A stretch of 64,000 nt of DNA from an uncultured Anaeroplasmataceae bacterium (GCA_934229785.1 CAKQEA010000006.1:33824-97823); one strand, 5' to 3'; counted from the first letter of the stretch, positions 27,144 through 34,622 are shown. The notes: generated from the letters alone by a model not told the origin. Numbers and translations: made by a program.

Positions 27144-27355
27144 AAAAAAATCCTTAGATTTCTCTAAGGACGTTAAAACCGTGGTACCACCCTAGTTCTT
27201 TATAATAAATAAAGCACTCATTACTCCTTAACGCGGATAACGGATGGGATTAGCATCATTCCAAAAGTGAATTCATAAATTAACTAACAAGAATCTTTCA
27301 CCAAATAATTCTCTCTCTAAACTAGTATCATTTACTACGGCTTTTATCTTCATTT
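27144..27355 (-). promoter_or_regulatory. T-box leader of pheST
   Basis: On the minus strand the leader carries the T-box core GGGTGGTACCACGG (27193-27179 on the plus axis), followed by a terminator hairpin TCCTTAGAGAAATCTAAGGA (27170-27151) with a T-run. An uncharged tRNA-Phe would pair with the core and favour the antiterminator. A Stem I-like region lies upstream, and a UUC triplet in GAATTC (27274-27269) is a plausible Phe specifier codon, though I cannot fold it here. The leader accounts for most of the gap 27125-27438. Confidence 0.93.
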
Positions 27356-27438
27356 TCATATAAACACAAATATTATACTAAAATCTTTAATTAATTTCAA
27401 GTCACGACATTAGTACAAAAGAAAAATTATAGTTTAAA

Positions 27439-28329
27439 TTACCTAGCTTTATAAATTTTCATTCTATCTAAAACACCAATGTTATCTGTAAATTCCCCAG
27501 GTTTTGTCTTTTCAAGCTCTTCACCCAAAACTCTAAACTTAGAATCAATAGTATCAATATACCATAAAACTAAGGCCTCAGCAGTCATTGGCTTTTTAGC
27601 AGAGCCAAATTGTGGCTGTCCATGATGAGAAATAAGCATATGCTCTAAAATCATTACCTCCTCAGTATTCTCATAGCCTAACTCCTTACTTACATCCTCA
27701 ATAGCCATTGCCCCTAGCACAAGATGACCTAGTAATTGACCTTTTATTGTGTATTCTGTATTAACAACACCTGTAAGCTCAATAGTTTTACCAATATCAT
27801 GAAGCAAAATCCCAGCATAAATATAATCCTTATTCAAATATGGATAATTTTCAATAAAGCCATCAGCAAAATGAACCATTCCTATACTATGATATGCAAG
27901 TCCACCAACATATGCATGATGCAATTTTGAAGCTGCTGGATAAATAAAAAATAAATCCTTATTTCGATCAATTAAAGTTTTAGTAATGTCTTTAATTACC
28001 TTATTATCAATTTTATTAATATAAGAATATACCTCCTTAATAGCATCCTCTGCACTTATAGGTGCTTGCGGATAAAACATCCTTAATGTTTCATTTTGCT
28101 GATCAAAAGGCATATTTGTAACCTCTTCTAAATTTCTAACAACATTTGAAGATCTTTCAACTCCATCATACACATCATAAGTGAAGGTATAGGTATGACC
28201 AATTTTTAATTCACAAACATTATCAGCTGATACCTTTAAATTATATTGATTACTTAAAACATCACGTACTACAACATTATACATACCATCTGAAGTATTC
28301 ATTCCTATAATTTTCGCAATTAATTCCAT
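27439..28329 (-). CDS. yhaM: 3'-5' exoribonuclease YhaM family (OB plus HD domain)
   Basis: A 296-residue protein with an N-terminal OB-like RNA-binding part (residues 1-70) and a metal-dependent HD domain: HHAYVGGLAYHS near 138, LLHDIGKT near 175, HLVLGA near 203 and SHHGQPQFGS near 236. YhaM degrades RNA and single-stranded DNA from the 3' end. The frame overlaps the end of the pullulanase gene by ten bases. The cca-pullulanase-yhaM grouping has no obvious functional reason and may be just a compact operon. Confidence 0.9.
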   Translation of the reverse strand: MELIAKIIGMNTSDGMYNVVVRDVLSNQYNLKVSADNVCELKIGHTYTFTYDVYDGVERSSNVVRNLEEVTNMPFDQQNETLRMFYPQAPISAEDAIKEVYSYINKIDNKVIKDITKTLIDRNKDLFFIYPAASKLHHAYVGGLAYHSIGMVHFADGFIENYPYLNKDYIYAGILLHDIGKTIELTGVVNTEYTIKGQLLGHLVLGAMAIEDVSKELGYENTEEVMILEHMLISHHGQPQFGSAKKPMTAEALVLWYIDTIDSKFRVLGEELEKTKPGEFTDNIGVLDRMKIYKAR

Positions 28330-30413
28330 AAACCCTTTACTCCTTTAAATAAATAAACACCAGGCTTATTTATTTCATATTCATCTTTTAAAATACTACA
28401 TATTCTTTCGCCATTAAAAATCATTTCTGCATGATAAGATTTAATAGACTTAGACTCATAATCATTTTTAATAATAATATATAGATTATAAACATCACCC
28501 TCTACTAAATATGCAAACGTGTGCTCATCAATCAACCCCTCAAGTAAATGAGTATGAAGTGAAACCTCATCACCAGTTGTAAAACGCAAAAGCTTGCATT
28601 CCTTACGAAGTTTAATTAAATCTTTTACAGTATTTACCATATCTATATACTTATCTCTTCTATTATAATCAATACAATTAATTTCATCCTTTGTATTATA
28701 TGAGTTTTCAACACCCTCTTTAGTTCTAAAAAACTCCTCACCAGCATGAATAAAAGGAATCCCTTGCGAAACAATGACAAGCTCTAAGGCTAATCGAGAT
28801 GCATCAATAACCTTATCTGTATCTAGCATCATATAGTTTTTTCCAAAATCAAAGAATGTATAATTATCATGACACTCAACATAATTAATAGATTGAACTG
28901 GATTATTAAATTTATAATAATCCAAACAAGATCCAGTAACTAAATGAACTAAATTGAAATGATAGCTTGATCCCCTACCAAAAGCAAAACCATAGTTTTT
29001 GCTGAATTGACTACCCCTTACAAAATCTCTAAATCTATCATTAAAAAAAGCAACCTCTGGTATCTTGTTATGATTATACATATGAGGTCTAAGCTCATCA
29101 GGAAGAGGAGTATTCATATTCCACCCCTCACCATACATCATAACCTTATCATCAATTTTTTTAAGAATAATATGAGCATTTTTTAAAGTATTAATATCTA
29201 ATAATCCCATCAAATCAAACCTAAAGCCGGAAATATTAAAAATAGAAGCATAATACTTTAAAACATCACAAACAAATTTAGAACACATATACCTTTCTGT
29301 TGCTAAATCATTACCACAATAGGATGCATTAGACATTAATCCATTACTATCAACACGATAAAAATAACCTGGAACTAAATAATCAAATGGAAATTCCTCA
29401 ATTTTAAAAACGTGATTAAAAACAACATCCATATTTACTCTAATTCCTCTATGATGACATTCATCAACAAATTCAAGCATTTCATTTATTCTTGAATATG
29501 GATCATTAGGATTTTTTGAATACCAACCACAGGGAATAAAGTATTGTTCTGGGTTATAGCCCCAATTGTATAACTCATTTTTATTTATATCATCTACACC
29601 GCCAAAATCAAAAACTGGCAATACCTGTAAATGAGTAATACCAAGACTTGCAATATAGTCAAGACCTGTAGCTTCACCACTATTAGTTGGGTGGTTTTCA
29701 ACCATACCTAAAAAAGTCCCTTTATTTTCATCATTTAAATAATATGTAAAATCTCTAATTGAAGCCTCATATATAATTGCATCAGTATAATTACCACTAA
29801 ATTTTGGCTTTTTATATTTCATTTTATAAAATTTATCTGGATTAATTACATAATTATATCCACCATTAGCTGATGATGAAATAGCATAAGGATCATGAAT
29901 GCATTTTAATTCATCAAATACTCTAACATAATATAAATAGCCAACACCCTCCATATCAGCATTGAAAGTGCATTCCCATACACCCTTATCCTTATATTCT
30001 AAAGGATAGCGCCTAGGATTGCCATTTTTATAAATTTCAACAATTACCTCTTTAGCCACTGGAGTCCAAATTCTAAAAATAGATTTACTCTTAGAATATT
30101 CAACTCCAAGCTTACCATCATAAGCAAATTCAGATTCAAATCTTTTACTTCTAATTATACTACCACTATTTAATCTACATGCATTCATATAGTTAGTAAT
30201 AATAAAGTAATCCTTATGAAGAATGATATTATCAATATTTCTAAGGACATATTTAAAGTGATTAGCCTCTTCATAATGATTTAAAATACCTAATTGTATT
30301 TTATTAACACCATCAAATATACAAAATTCTAAATCATCCTTATATTCATTTTTATCTAATAAAATTGTAATCTCCTCATAAGAATCAATATAAGCTCTCA
30401 TTTTATTTAACAT
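28320..30413 (-). CDS. pulA: Type I pullulanase (GH13)
   Basis: Cleaves alpha-1,6 branches of pullulan/glycogen-type glucans, 697 residues, no signal peptide, so probably acting inside the cell on stored or imported glucan. An N-terminal CBM48-like part (SKSIFRIWTPVAKEVIVEIY near 108) leads to the GH13 barrel: GITHLQVLPVFDF near 257, NMDVVFNHV near 325, GFRFDLMGL near 396 (nucleophile Asp), VMMYGEGWN near 426 (acid Glu) and VECHDNYTFFD near 512 (transition-state Asp). The first ATG overlaps the cca stop (ATGTTAA); an ATG four codons later is an alternative start. Neither has an ideal ribosome-binding site, consistent with coupling to cca. Confidence 0.93.
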   Translation of the reverse strand: MLNKMRAYIDSYEEITILLDKNEYKDDLEFCIFDGVNKIQLGILNHYEEANHFKYVLRNIDNIILHKDYFIITNYMNACRLNSGSIIRSKRFESEFAYDGKLGVEYSKSKSIFRIWTPVAKEVIVEIYKNGNPRRYPLEYKDKGVWECTFNADMEGVGYLYYVRVFDELKCIHDPYAISSSANGGYNYVINPDKFYKMKYKKPKFSGNYTDAIIYEASIRDFTYYLNDENKGTFLGMVENHPTNSGEATGLDYIASLGITHLQVLPVFDFGGVDDINKNELYNWGYNPEQYFIPCGWYSKNPNDPYSRINEMLEFVDECHHRGIRVNMDVVFNHVFKIEEFPFDYLVPGYFYRVDSNGLMSNASYCGNDLATERYMCSKFVCDVLKYYASIFNISGFRFDLMGLLDINTLKNAHIILKKIDDKVMMYGEGWNMNTPLPDELRPHMYNHNKIPEVAFFNDRFRDFVRGSQFSKNYGFAFGRGSSYHFNLVHLVTGSCLDYYKFNNPVQSINYVECHDNYTFFDFGKNYMMLDTDKVIDASRLALELVIVSQGIPFIHAGEEFFRTKEGVENSYNTKDEINCIDYNRRDKYIDMVNTVKDLIKLRKECKLLRFTTGDEVSLHTHLLEGLIDEHTFAYLVEGDVYNLYIIIKNDYESKSIKSYHAEMIFNGERICSILKDEYEINKPGVYLFKGVKGLWN

Positions 30414-31510
30414 ATCCTAACATCCAATCCCTCAATAAAAGTTAAAATTGCAACTTTGTTATTATCAATTCTACCATCTAAAATAGCTTTAATAACTTCA
30501 TTAATAACAAATTTTATCATCTTACCATTAAAAAGCTTAGATATTTCAAGAGTTGATAAAGCAAGCTCCTTTTCACTTTTTATCTTAAGAGATGATAACT
30601 CACTATTTATTTTTATTATATCATATCCTAGATGATTAAACACACTATTTAATCTATTAATATAATTTTGATATTTAAATAAAACATAATTATTAAAATT
30701 ATACTCAATTAACTCACTTGCAATTAGACATAAATCATAATTATTCTTATTTTTAATAGGATATTCTTTATATTTAATATAATAATAAATTTCTAAATCA
30801 TCTACATTACAACAATTATCAACAACCTTAAGCCATTTTTTAAAAATTGGTATATACTCAAATAAATCATATTTATCAATCAAATCAATACCATTATGAT
30901 ATTTAGAATAAATAATCTTTTTAAAATATGCATATATTCTCTCTTCAGATAAAAATTCTAATAACTTTTTCTTATCAACAATTGCCATTAATGTATTATT
31001 ATCCATAGAAAAATTCAACTTAGAAACAAAATACAAAGCTCTTAATATTCTTAAGGCATCCTCTTCAAATCTAACAAATGGATTTCCAATAGCCCTAACA
31101 ATCTTATTATTCAAATCATTAATACCATTGTGATAATCAATAATTTCACACTTAGAATTCATAGCTAAAGCATTAATAGTAAAATCTCTTCTATTAGAAT
31201 CAAAATAAAATGAATCAACATTTTCAATAGTAGGATGACGATGATCATTATAAGAAACATCACATCTAAAGTGAGTTATTTCAAATGAATCATTCTCATA
31301 AATGATAGTATAGCTTTCATACCTCTCACCATTTTTAACAATCTTGAAATTATTATCTAATGTTTCAAAATCAATATTAGAGGTTAAATCAATATCATGA
31401 ACATCAGTTTTTAATAAATAATCTCTTACAGCCCCACCAACAATATAAGCTATAAAACCTAAATCTTCTATCTTTTTAACAATTGCTAGTCCTTTTTCAA
31501 AATAGTTCAT
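30407..31510 (-). CDS. cca: CCA tRNA nucleotidyltransferase / poly(A) polymerase family
   Basis: Adds or repairs the 3' CCA end of tRNA. The ATG at 31510 is chosen because GGAGG lies five bases upstream; an in-frame ATG at 31552 would add 14 unlikely residues. The 367-residue protein has GGAVRDYLL near residue 23, the DxD metal motif in HDIDLTSN near 37, RRDFTINALAMN near 100 and the AEDALRILRAL-type B motif (EEDALRILRALYF). The C-terminal half is divergent and Asn/Tyr/Lys-rich. It faces the toxin-antitoxin repeat region. Confidence 0.93.
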   Translation of the reverse strand: MNYFEKGLAIVKKIEDLGFIAYIVGGAVRDYLLKTDVHDIDLTSNIDFETLDNNFKIVKNGERYESYTIIYENDSFEITHFRCDVSYNDHRHPTIENVDSFYFDSNRRDFTINALAMNSKCEIIDYHNGINDLNNKIVRAIGNPFVRFEEDALRILRALYFVSKLNFSMDNNTLMAIVDKKKLLEFLSEERIYAYFKKIIYSKYHNGIDLIDKYDLFEYIPIFKKWLKVVDNCCNVDDLEIYYYIKYKEYPIKNKNNYDLCLIASELIEYNFNNYVLFKYQNYINRLNSVFNHLGYDIIKINSELSSLKIKSEKELALSTLEISKLFNGKMIKFVINEVIKAILDGRIDNNKVAILTFIEGLDVRIC

Positions 31511-31779
31511 ATTAACCTCCAACAATACAACTCTATTGTTAGTATACCACAAACATATGATTTTACATTAAAGAAAATAGAAAAAAGACACCCAATGGCA
31601 TCTTAATAGTTAAAAATATTTAAAACTAAAAATAGTAAGAATTTCAATTTAAAATCGTGTCTTTTTAAAACTATAAAATTATCACTATTTTAAATAAAGA
31701 TTTATAATCTTTTTTCTCAAATTCCTGTTTTAATACAATGCCTTCACTATACATTAAATATAAATATAGGCAAAATTAA

Positions 31780-31808
31780 TTGCTATTTTTATACTTTTGA
31801 CATATAAT
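31780..31808 (+). promoter_or_regulatory. Antitoxin RNA promoter, unit A
   Basis: TTGCTA (31780-31785), 17-bp spacer, TATAAT (31803-31808): a near-consensus SigA promoter reading right, toward the toxin gene. It is conserved in unit B. Confidence 0.8.
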
Positions 31809-31814
31809 AAAGAC

Positions 31815-31888
31815 AAGGGAAATCTTTACAGGCTACCCCCATGATTTTTTTAAATTAAGGGAAAGCACCGCGCCAACGGTGTTTTTTT
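31815..31888 (+). ncRNA. Putative antisense antitoxin RNA, unit A
   Basis: Predicted from the promoter above and the terminator CACCG-CGCCAA-CGGTG plus T7 at 31866-31888. The RNA would be about 74 nt and holds no convincing ORF. Its 3' part overlaps the end of the convergent toxin mRNA, and AGCACCG (31864-31870) also occurs as a direct repeat at 32095-32101 inside the toxin 5' leader, so a second 7-bp contact is possible. This layout resembles the RNA II of the enterococcal par locus and RatA/SR4-type antitoxins; function is inference. Confidence 0.6.
31866..31888. terminator. Bidirectional terminator shared by toxin and antitoxin RNAs, unit A
   Basis: CACCG (31866-31870), loop CGCCAA, CGGTG (31877-31881), then seven Ts on the plus strand. 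On the minus strand the same stem is followed by CTTTCCCTTAA, weaker but usable. Outer AAGGGAAA and CCCTT arms can extend the stem. Confidence 0.75.
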
Positions 31889-31930
31889 CTTACCCTTAAA
31901 CAAAAATTAATTTTATAGTAATATTTGAAA

Positions 31931-32017
31931 TTACTTTTTTAAGTTTGTTAAAATGTATTTAACAATTCTAAATACTGAAATTACAATACTTAAAACTGCA
32001 GCAATTACGCTTAACAT
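31931..32017 (-). CDS. Putative type I toxin: 28-aa hydrophobic peptide, unit A
   Basis: ATG 32017 to TAA 31931 encodes MLSVIAAVLSIVISVFRIVK then YILTNLKK: one membrane-spanning helix with a basic tail, the usual form of type I membrane toxins. I do not recognise it as Fst, TxpA, BsrG or Ldr; the Pro and WLxxR-type features of Fst are lacking. GGAGG lies about 11 bases upstream but within a perfect hairpin (ATCCTCC ... GGAGGAT, 32049-32026). The ATG overlaps the leader ORF stop (ATGTTAA). The peptide is identical in unit B, and lost in the relic at 1826-2014. Toxicity is inferred from context and not shown by sequence. Confidence 0.65.
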   Translation of the reverse strand: MLSVIAAVLSIVISVFRIVKYILTNLKK

Positions 32018-32064
32018 TTAGAGTAATCCTCCATTACATAGTGGAGGATCTTATGTTTTATCAT
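32011..32064 (-). CDS. Leader peptide overlapping the toxin start, unit A
   Basis: ATG 32064 to TAA 32011 encodes MIKHKILHYVMEDYSKC (17 aa). GAGG lies eight bases upstream; an ATG two codons earlier (32070) is too close to it. The stop codon overlaps the toxin ATG, and the leader frame runs through both arms of the hairpin that hides the toxin ribosome-binding site. Ribosomes on the leader would therefore open the hairpin and re-initiate, as mok does for hok. The idea is inference; the overlap and hairpin are directly visible. Confidence 0.6.
   Translation of the reverse strand: MIKHKILHYVMEDYSKC
32026..32049 (-). promoter_or_regulatory. Hairpin sequestering the toxin ribosome-binding site, unit A
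   Basis: On the minus strand ATCCTCC and GGAGGAT (with loop ACTATGTAAT) are perfectly complementary; the right arm is the toxin Shine-Dalgarno. Identical in unit B at 32550-32573. Confidence 0.75.
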
Positions 32065-32122
32065 AAACATCACCTCTTCTATGTGGTTTGGAGTAGCACC
32101 GTCATTTATTAACTTCAAGCTC

Positions 32123-32128
32123 ATTATA
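32123..32128 (-). promoter_or_regulatory. Toxin mRNA promoter, unit A
   Basis: On the minus strand ATTGTTATATAATGAGC holds TATAAT at 32128-32123; no strong -35 is seen (TTTTCT at 17 bp). The mRNA would start near 32116 and run about 250 nt to the shared terminator. The box is kept in unit B (32652-32647) and in the relic (1893-1898). Confidence 0.6.
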
Positions 32129-32150
32129 TAACAATTATATATAAAAGAAA

Positions 32151-32192
32151 AGCCAAAAAATCATGTATTTTCACACTAAAATTTTGGCTTTC
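32151..32192 (-). terminator. Insulating hairpin at the right edge of unit A
   Basis: AGCCAAAA ... TTTTGGCT on the plus strand; read on the minus strand it is followed by TTTTCTTTTAT, just before the toxin promoter. It would stop read-through from unit B into the unit A toxin. Unit B has a diverged version at about 32675-32715. Confidence 0.6.
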
Positions 32193-32306
32193 TAAAGTTA
32201 TTAAATTATATCTATTTTAAATAAATTCTTTTACTCTTTTTTCTCAAATTTCCGTTTTAATACAATGCCTTCACTATACATTATATATAAATATAGGCAA
32301 AATCAA

Positions 32307-32335
32307 TTGCTATTTTTATACTTTTGACATATAAT
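32307..32335 (+). promoter_or_regulatory. Antitoxin RNA promoter, unit B
   Basis: TTGCTA (32307-32312), 17-bp spacer, TATAAT (32330-32335), the same as in unit A. Confidence 0.8.
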
Positions 32336-32341
32336 AAAGAC

Positions 32342-32412
32342 AAGGGAAGTCTTACAGGCTACTCCCCATATTGAAATGTTAAGGGAAAGCACCGCGCCAA
32401 CGGTGTTTTTTT
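32342..32412 (+). ncRNA. Putative antisense antitoxin RNA, unit B
   Basis: Bounded by the promoter above and the CACCG/CGGTG terminator with T-run at 32390-32412. Compared with unit A, its 5' half carries several substitutions and small indels (GAAGTCTTACAGGCTACTCC versus GAAATCTTTACAGGCTACCC) while the 3' half is identical. Confidence 0.6.
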
Positions 32413-32454
32413 CTTACCCTTAAACAAAAATTAATTTTATAGTAATATTTGAAA

Positions 32455-32541
32455 TTACTTTTTTAAGTTTGTTAAAATGTATTTAACAATTCTAAATACT
32501 GAAATTACAATACTTAAAACTGCAGCAATTACGCTTAACAT
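32455..32541 (-). CDS. Putative type I toxin: 28-aa hydrophobic peptide, unit B
   Basis: Encodes exactly the same 28-residue peptide as unit A, with the same overlapping leader, hairpin and ribosome-binding site. Complete identity at DNA level over the toxin region suggests recent duplication or gene conversion. Same reservations on function as for unit A. Confidence 0.65.
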   Translation of the reverse strand: MLSVIAAVLSIVISVFRIVKYILTNLKK

Positions 32542-32588
32542 TTAGAGTAATCCTCCATTACATAGTGGAGGATCTTATGTTTTATCAT
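32535..32588 (-). CDS. Leader peptide overlapping the toxin start, unit B
   Basis: Same 17-residue leader as unit A, ending in the ATGTTAA overlap with the unit B toxin start. Confidence 0.6.
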   Translation of the reverse strand: MIKHKILHYVMEDYSKC

Positions 32589-32760
32589 AAACATCACCTC
32601 TTCTATGTGGTTTGGAGTAGCACCGTCATTTATTAACTTCAAGCTCATTATATAACAATTATATATAAAAGAAAAGCCAAAAAATTAGGTATTTTCACAC
32701 TAATTTTTTAGCTTTCTAAAGTTATTAAATTAACATATTTTTAAATGTAAATATTATTTG

Positions 32761-32793
32761 TTTTTTCTCAAATTCCTGTTTTAATACAATGCC
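32761..32793. repeat. Terminal fragment of the tandem element
   Basis: These 33 bases repeat the first bases of units A and B (31710-31742 and 32237-32269), with CAAATTCCTG as in unit A, and then diverge. It marks the right end of the array and suggests the array grew by unequal crossing-over at this segment. Confidence 0.75.
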
Positions 32794-32926
32794 ATCATCT
32801 TAATTAAATTAATTTTTAAATTATAGGTCAAGATATTTCAAAAGAAACATTTTTACCAAAATTAGCTTAAAATACTTATTTTATATCTAAAATAAATATA
32901 GTATAATTAAACAAATGGAGGTCAAT

Positions 32927-33544
32927 ATGTTTTTGATAAAAGACGAATATATAAATACAATAATAATTCAAAAATCAGAGTTTATAACTAGACTATTTCG
33001 TGTTGATACCATTAATGATGTTGAAAAATATTTAGAGGAAACAAGAAAAAAACACTATGATGCAACACATAATTGCTACGCTTATATTCTTGGAGATAAC
33101 CAAGAAATACAAAAATGCTCAGATGATGGAGAACCACAAAAGACTGCAGGAGCTCCAATGATTGACGTTTTAAAAAAAAATAATATGACTAACATTTTAG
33201 CTATAACAACAAGATATTTTGGTGGTATTCTTCTTGGGGCTGGCGGTCTTGTTAGAGCCTATTCATCATCAGTGTCTGAAGCTTTAAAAAAATGTAAATT
33301 ATATAAACCGATTGAACAAATTAAATTTCAATTTACAACAAGCTATGCAGGATATAATACTTTATTAAAGGTAATACCTTATGTAAACATTTTACAAACA
33401 GCATTTACCCAAGACGTGATTATAATTGCTACAGTAAATGTAGATAAATATGAAGAATTAAAAAAAGATCTTTATAAATATAAGATAAATGCTGAAGCTA
33501 TAACAGATTTAGGGAAAACAATTATTGAATCTTCAGATATTTAA
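32927..33544 (+). CDS. yigZ: YigZ/IMPACT-family protein (UPF0029, YvyE)
   Basis: A 205-residue protein. The ATG at 32927 is chosen because GGAGG lies five bases upstream; the in-frame ATG at 32915 overlaps that site. The IMPACT N-terminal domain is clear: KSEFITRLFRV near 15, HNCYAYILG near 47, CSDDGEPQKTAGAPMIDVL near 64 and TTRYFGGILLGAGGLVRAYS near 93, followed by a ferredoxin-like DUF1949 half. The biochemical role in bacteria is unclear (translation-linked in eukaryotes). It converges with and overlaps the 3' end of spoIIID by 23 bases. Confidence 0.93.
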   Translation: MFLIKDEYINTIIIQKSEFITRLFRVDTINDVEKYLEETRKKHYDATHNCYAYILGDNQEIQKCSDDGEPQKTAGAPMIDVLKKNNMTNILAITTRYFGGILLGAGGLVRAYSSSVSEALKKCKLYKPIEQIKFQFTTSYAGYNTLLKVIPYVNILQTAFTQDVIIIATVNVDKYEELKKDLYKYKINAEAITDLGKTIIESSDI

Positions 33545-33767
33545 GTCTTGTTGCCTCACCGCCACGTATGTGACGGATTTTTTTATTATATTCAAGTAGA
33601 TTTCTTACCTTTTCATAAAGACTATTATCATACTTTGATAATTTTGTAGTCAAATCATGATGAACAGTAGATTTAGAATATCCGCATAATTTTGCAACCT
33701 CTCTAACTGTTCTATTATCCTCAAGTAATAGATTGGCCATTTTAATAACTCTATCCTCTATATCCAT
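33522..33767 (-). CDS. spoIIID: Sporulation transcription factor SpoIIID
   Basis: An 81-residue mother-cell regulator that binds DNA and adjusts the SigE and SigK regulons. Start at 33767 with GGTGAT upstream. The helix-turn-helix TVREVAKLCGYSKSTVHHDL near residue 22 and the basic end IRHIRGGEATRLKYLK are diagnostic. Its last codons overlap the 3' end of the convergent yigZ. It is downstream of spoIIQ in the same direction, as in Bacillus. Confidence 0.95.
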   Translation of the reverse strand: MDIEDRVIKMANLLLEDNRTVREVAKLCGYSKSTVHHDLTTKLSKYDNSLYEKVRNLLEYNKKIRHIRGGEATRLKYLKIQ

Positions 33768-33852
33768 AATTATCACCATTAGATAATATGAATTAGTTTA
33801 AAAAAATATAATAATTGTAATTCTAATATTTGAAAAAATGGAAAAACAAAAA

Positions 33853-33874
33853 CACCTAATAGTGAAATTAGGTG
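33853..33874 (-). terminator. Intrinsic terminator of spoIIQ
   Basis: CACCTAAT (33853-33860) pairs with ATTAGGTG (33867-33874); on the minus strand TTTTTGTTTTT follows. It separates spoIIQ from spoIIID. Confidence 0.88.
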
Positions 33875-33884
33875 CTTAATGTTA

Positions 33885-34568
33885 TTACTTAGATTCTGAA
33901 ACTTCTTCTATTTGTTTGCCAATTAAAGATACTGGATTTACATATTCACCATCAACCTTTGTTTGCAAGAATAAGTGAACACCTGCTTCTGTATCTAAAA
34001 TTGATGTAGATGCTGTTGCAATAGTCATACCTTGACTTACTACATCACCAACTGATACCTTAACATCTGTAAGTGATGAATAATTACTGATGACATTATT
34101 GCCATGATCAATGACAATAGTTGAACCTGCAAGCTCATCATTAGTAACTGAAATTACCTTTCCTGAATAAATTGCTAAAACTTCAAATGCAGCATTATCC
34201 TTTTTAGCATAGCCTACACCTGTAGATGTTGACATACTTGTACCTGAAACGATAACTGCAGTTTCTAATTCATCATCACTTAAGCTTTCATCAAAGAATG
34301 TACGGACAAGCTCATACTCACCAGCAACTGGTAAACCAAATTTTTCAACTTGTGGTGGTGTTACATCCTCGCTTGGTGTTGGAGTTTTAGAATCATCAGT
34401 TGTTGGTTCCTCAGGAATTTGATTGACTGGTTTGTCATTTCCCTTATTACCTGAATTTAAAGCTAATGTTGCTACACCAATTACAGCTGCAAAAACAAAC
34501 ACAACAACTCCAATAAATATAAGTAGTTCCTTTTTTTCAATGAAGAATCTTTTAATTTTTTCTTTCAT
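33885..34568 (-). CDS. spoIIQ: SpoIIQ-like forespore membrane protein (degenerate LytM fold)
   Basis: A 227-residue protein; ATG 34568 has GAGGTGAAAGAC before it. One membrane helix (residues about 16-37) is followed by a Pro/Thr-rich linker and an extracellular M23/LytM-like domain (VLAIYSGKVISV, IVIDHGNNVISNYSSL, GVHLFLQTKVDG). The metal-binding His of HxxxD is absent (region TGVGYAKKD) and HxH reads HLF, so it cannot be an active Zn peptidase. Bacillus SpoIIQ is likewise inactive and forms the channel/zipper with SpoIIIAH across the engulfment gap. Neighbouring spoIIID and the ATP synthase genes match the Bacillus neighbourhood, which supports the name. Confidence 0.87.
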   Translation of the reverse strand: MKEKIKRFFIEKKELLIFIGVVVFVFAAVIGVATLALNSGNKGNDKPVNQIPEEPTTDDSKTPTPSEDVTPPQVEKFGLPVAGEYELVRTFFDESLSDDELETAVIVSGTSMSTSTGVGYAKKDNAAFEVLAIYSGKVISVTNDELAGSTIVIDHGNNVISNYSSLTDVKVSVGDVVSQGMTIATASTSILDTEAGVHLFLQTKVDGEYVNPVSLIGKQIEEVSESK

Positions 34569-34622
34569 GTCTTTCACCTCAATTTTATTATTTACAAAAA
34601 TTAGGTAAATATTCATAAAATT

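Larger units (their letters stand above)
31709..32235 (-). repeat. Toxin-antitoxin element, unit A of a tandem pair
   Basis: This 527-bp unit begins with CTTTTTTCTCAAATTCCTG and carries, from left to right, a plus-strand promoter and short RNA, a shared terminator, the toxin ORF and leader ORF on the minus strand, the toxin promoter and the AGCCAAAA hairpin. The next unit repeats the same order 524-527 bp to the right. From about 31860 to 32160 the two units are identical by eye; differences cluster in the first half of the short RNA and in the outer hairpin. The stretch left of the unit (31511-31708) holds a further hairpin (AAAAAGACAC ... GTGTCTTTTT, about 31578-31668) that seems to be the diverged left edge of the array. 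Confidence 0.85.
32236..32760 (-). repeat. Toxin-antitoxin element, unit B of a tandem pair
   Basis: Same order and spacing as unit A, starting CTTTTTTCTCAAATTTCCG. The toxin, leader, hairpin, toxin promoter and shared terminator are identical to unit A; the first 45 or so bases of the antisense RNA and the right-edge hairpin differ. A third start of the unit (TTTTTTCTCAAATTCCTGTTTTAATACAATGCC) follows at 32761-32793 without the rest, so the array ends in a fragment. 32794-32914 shows only AT-rich DNA and a TATAAT near 32900 for yigZ. Confidence 0.85.

Noticed and set aside
31820..32045. Loop-loop contact UUACA (antisense RNA) with UGUAA (toxin hairpin loop)
   Set aside because: Only five pairs and both loops are AT-rich, so chance agreement is likely without folding data.
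31709..32793. CRISPR array or insertion sequence
   Set aside because: Only two long units without short spacers, no transposase frame and no terminal inverted repeats; the repeated content is ordered promoters, ORFs and terminators.
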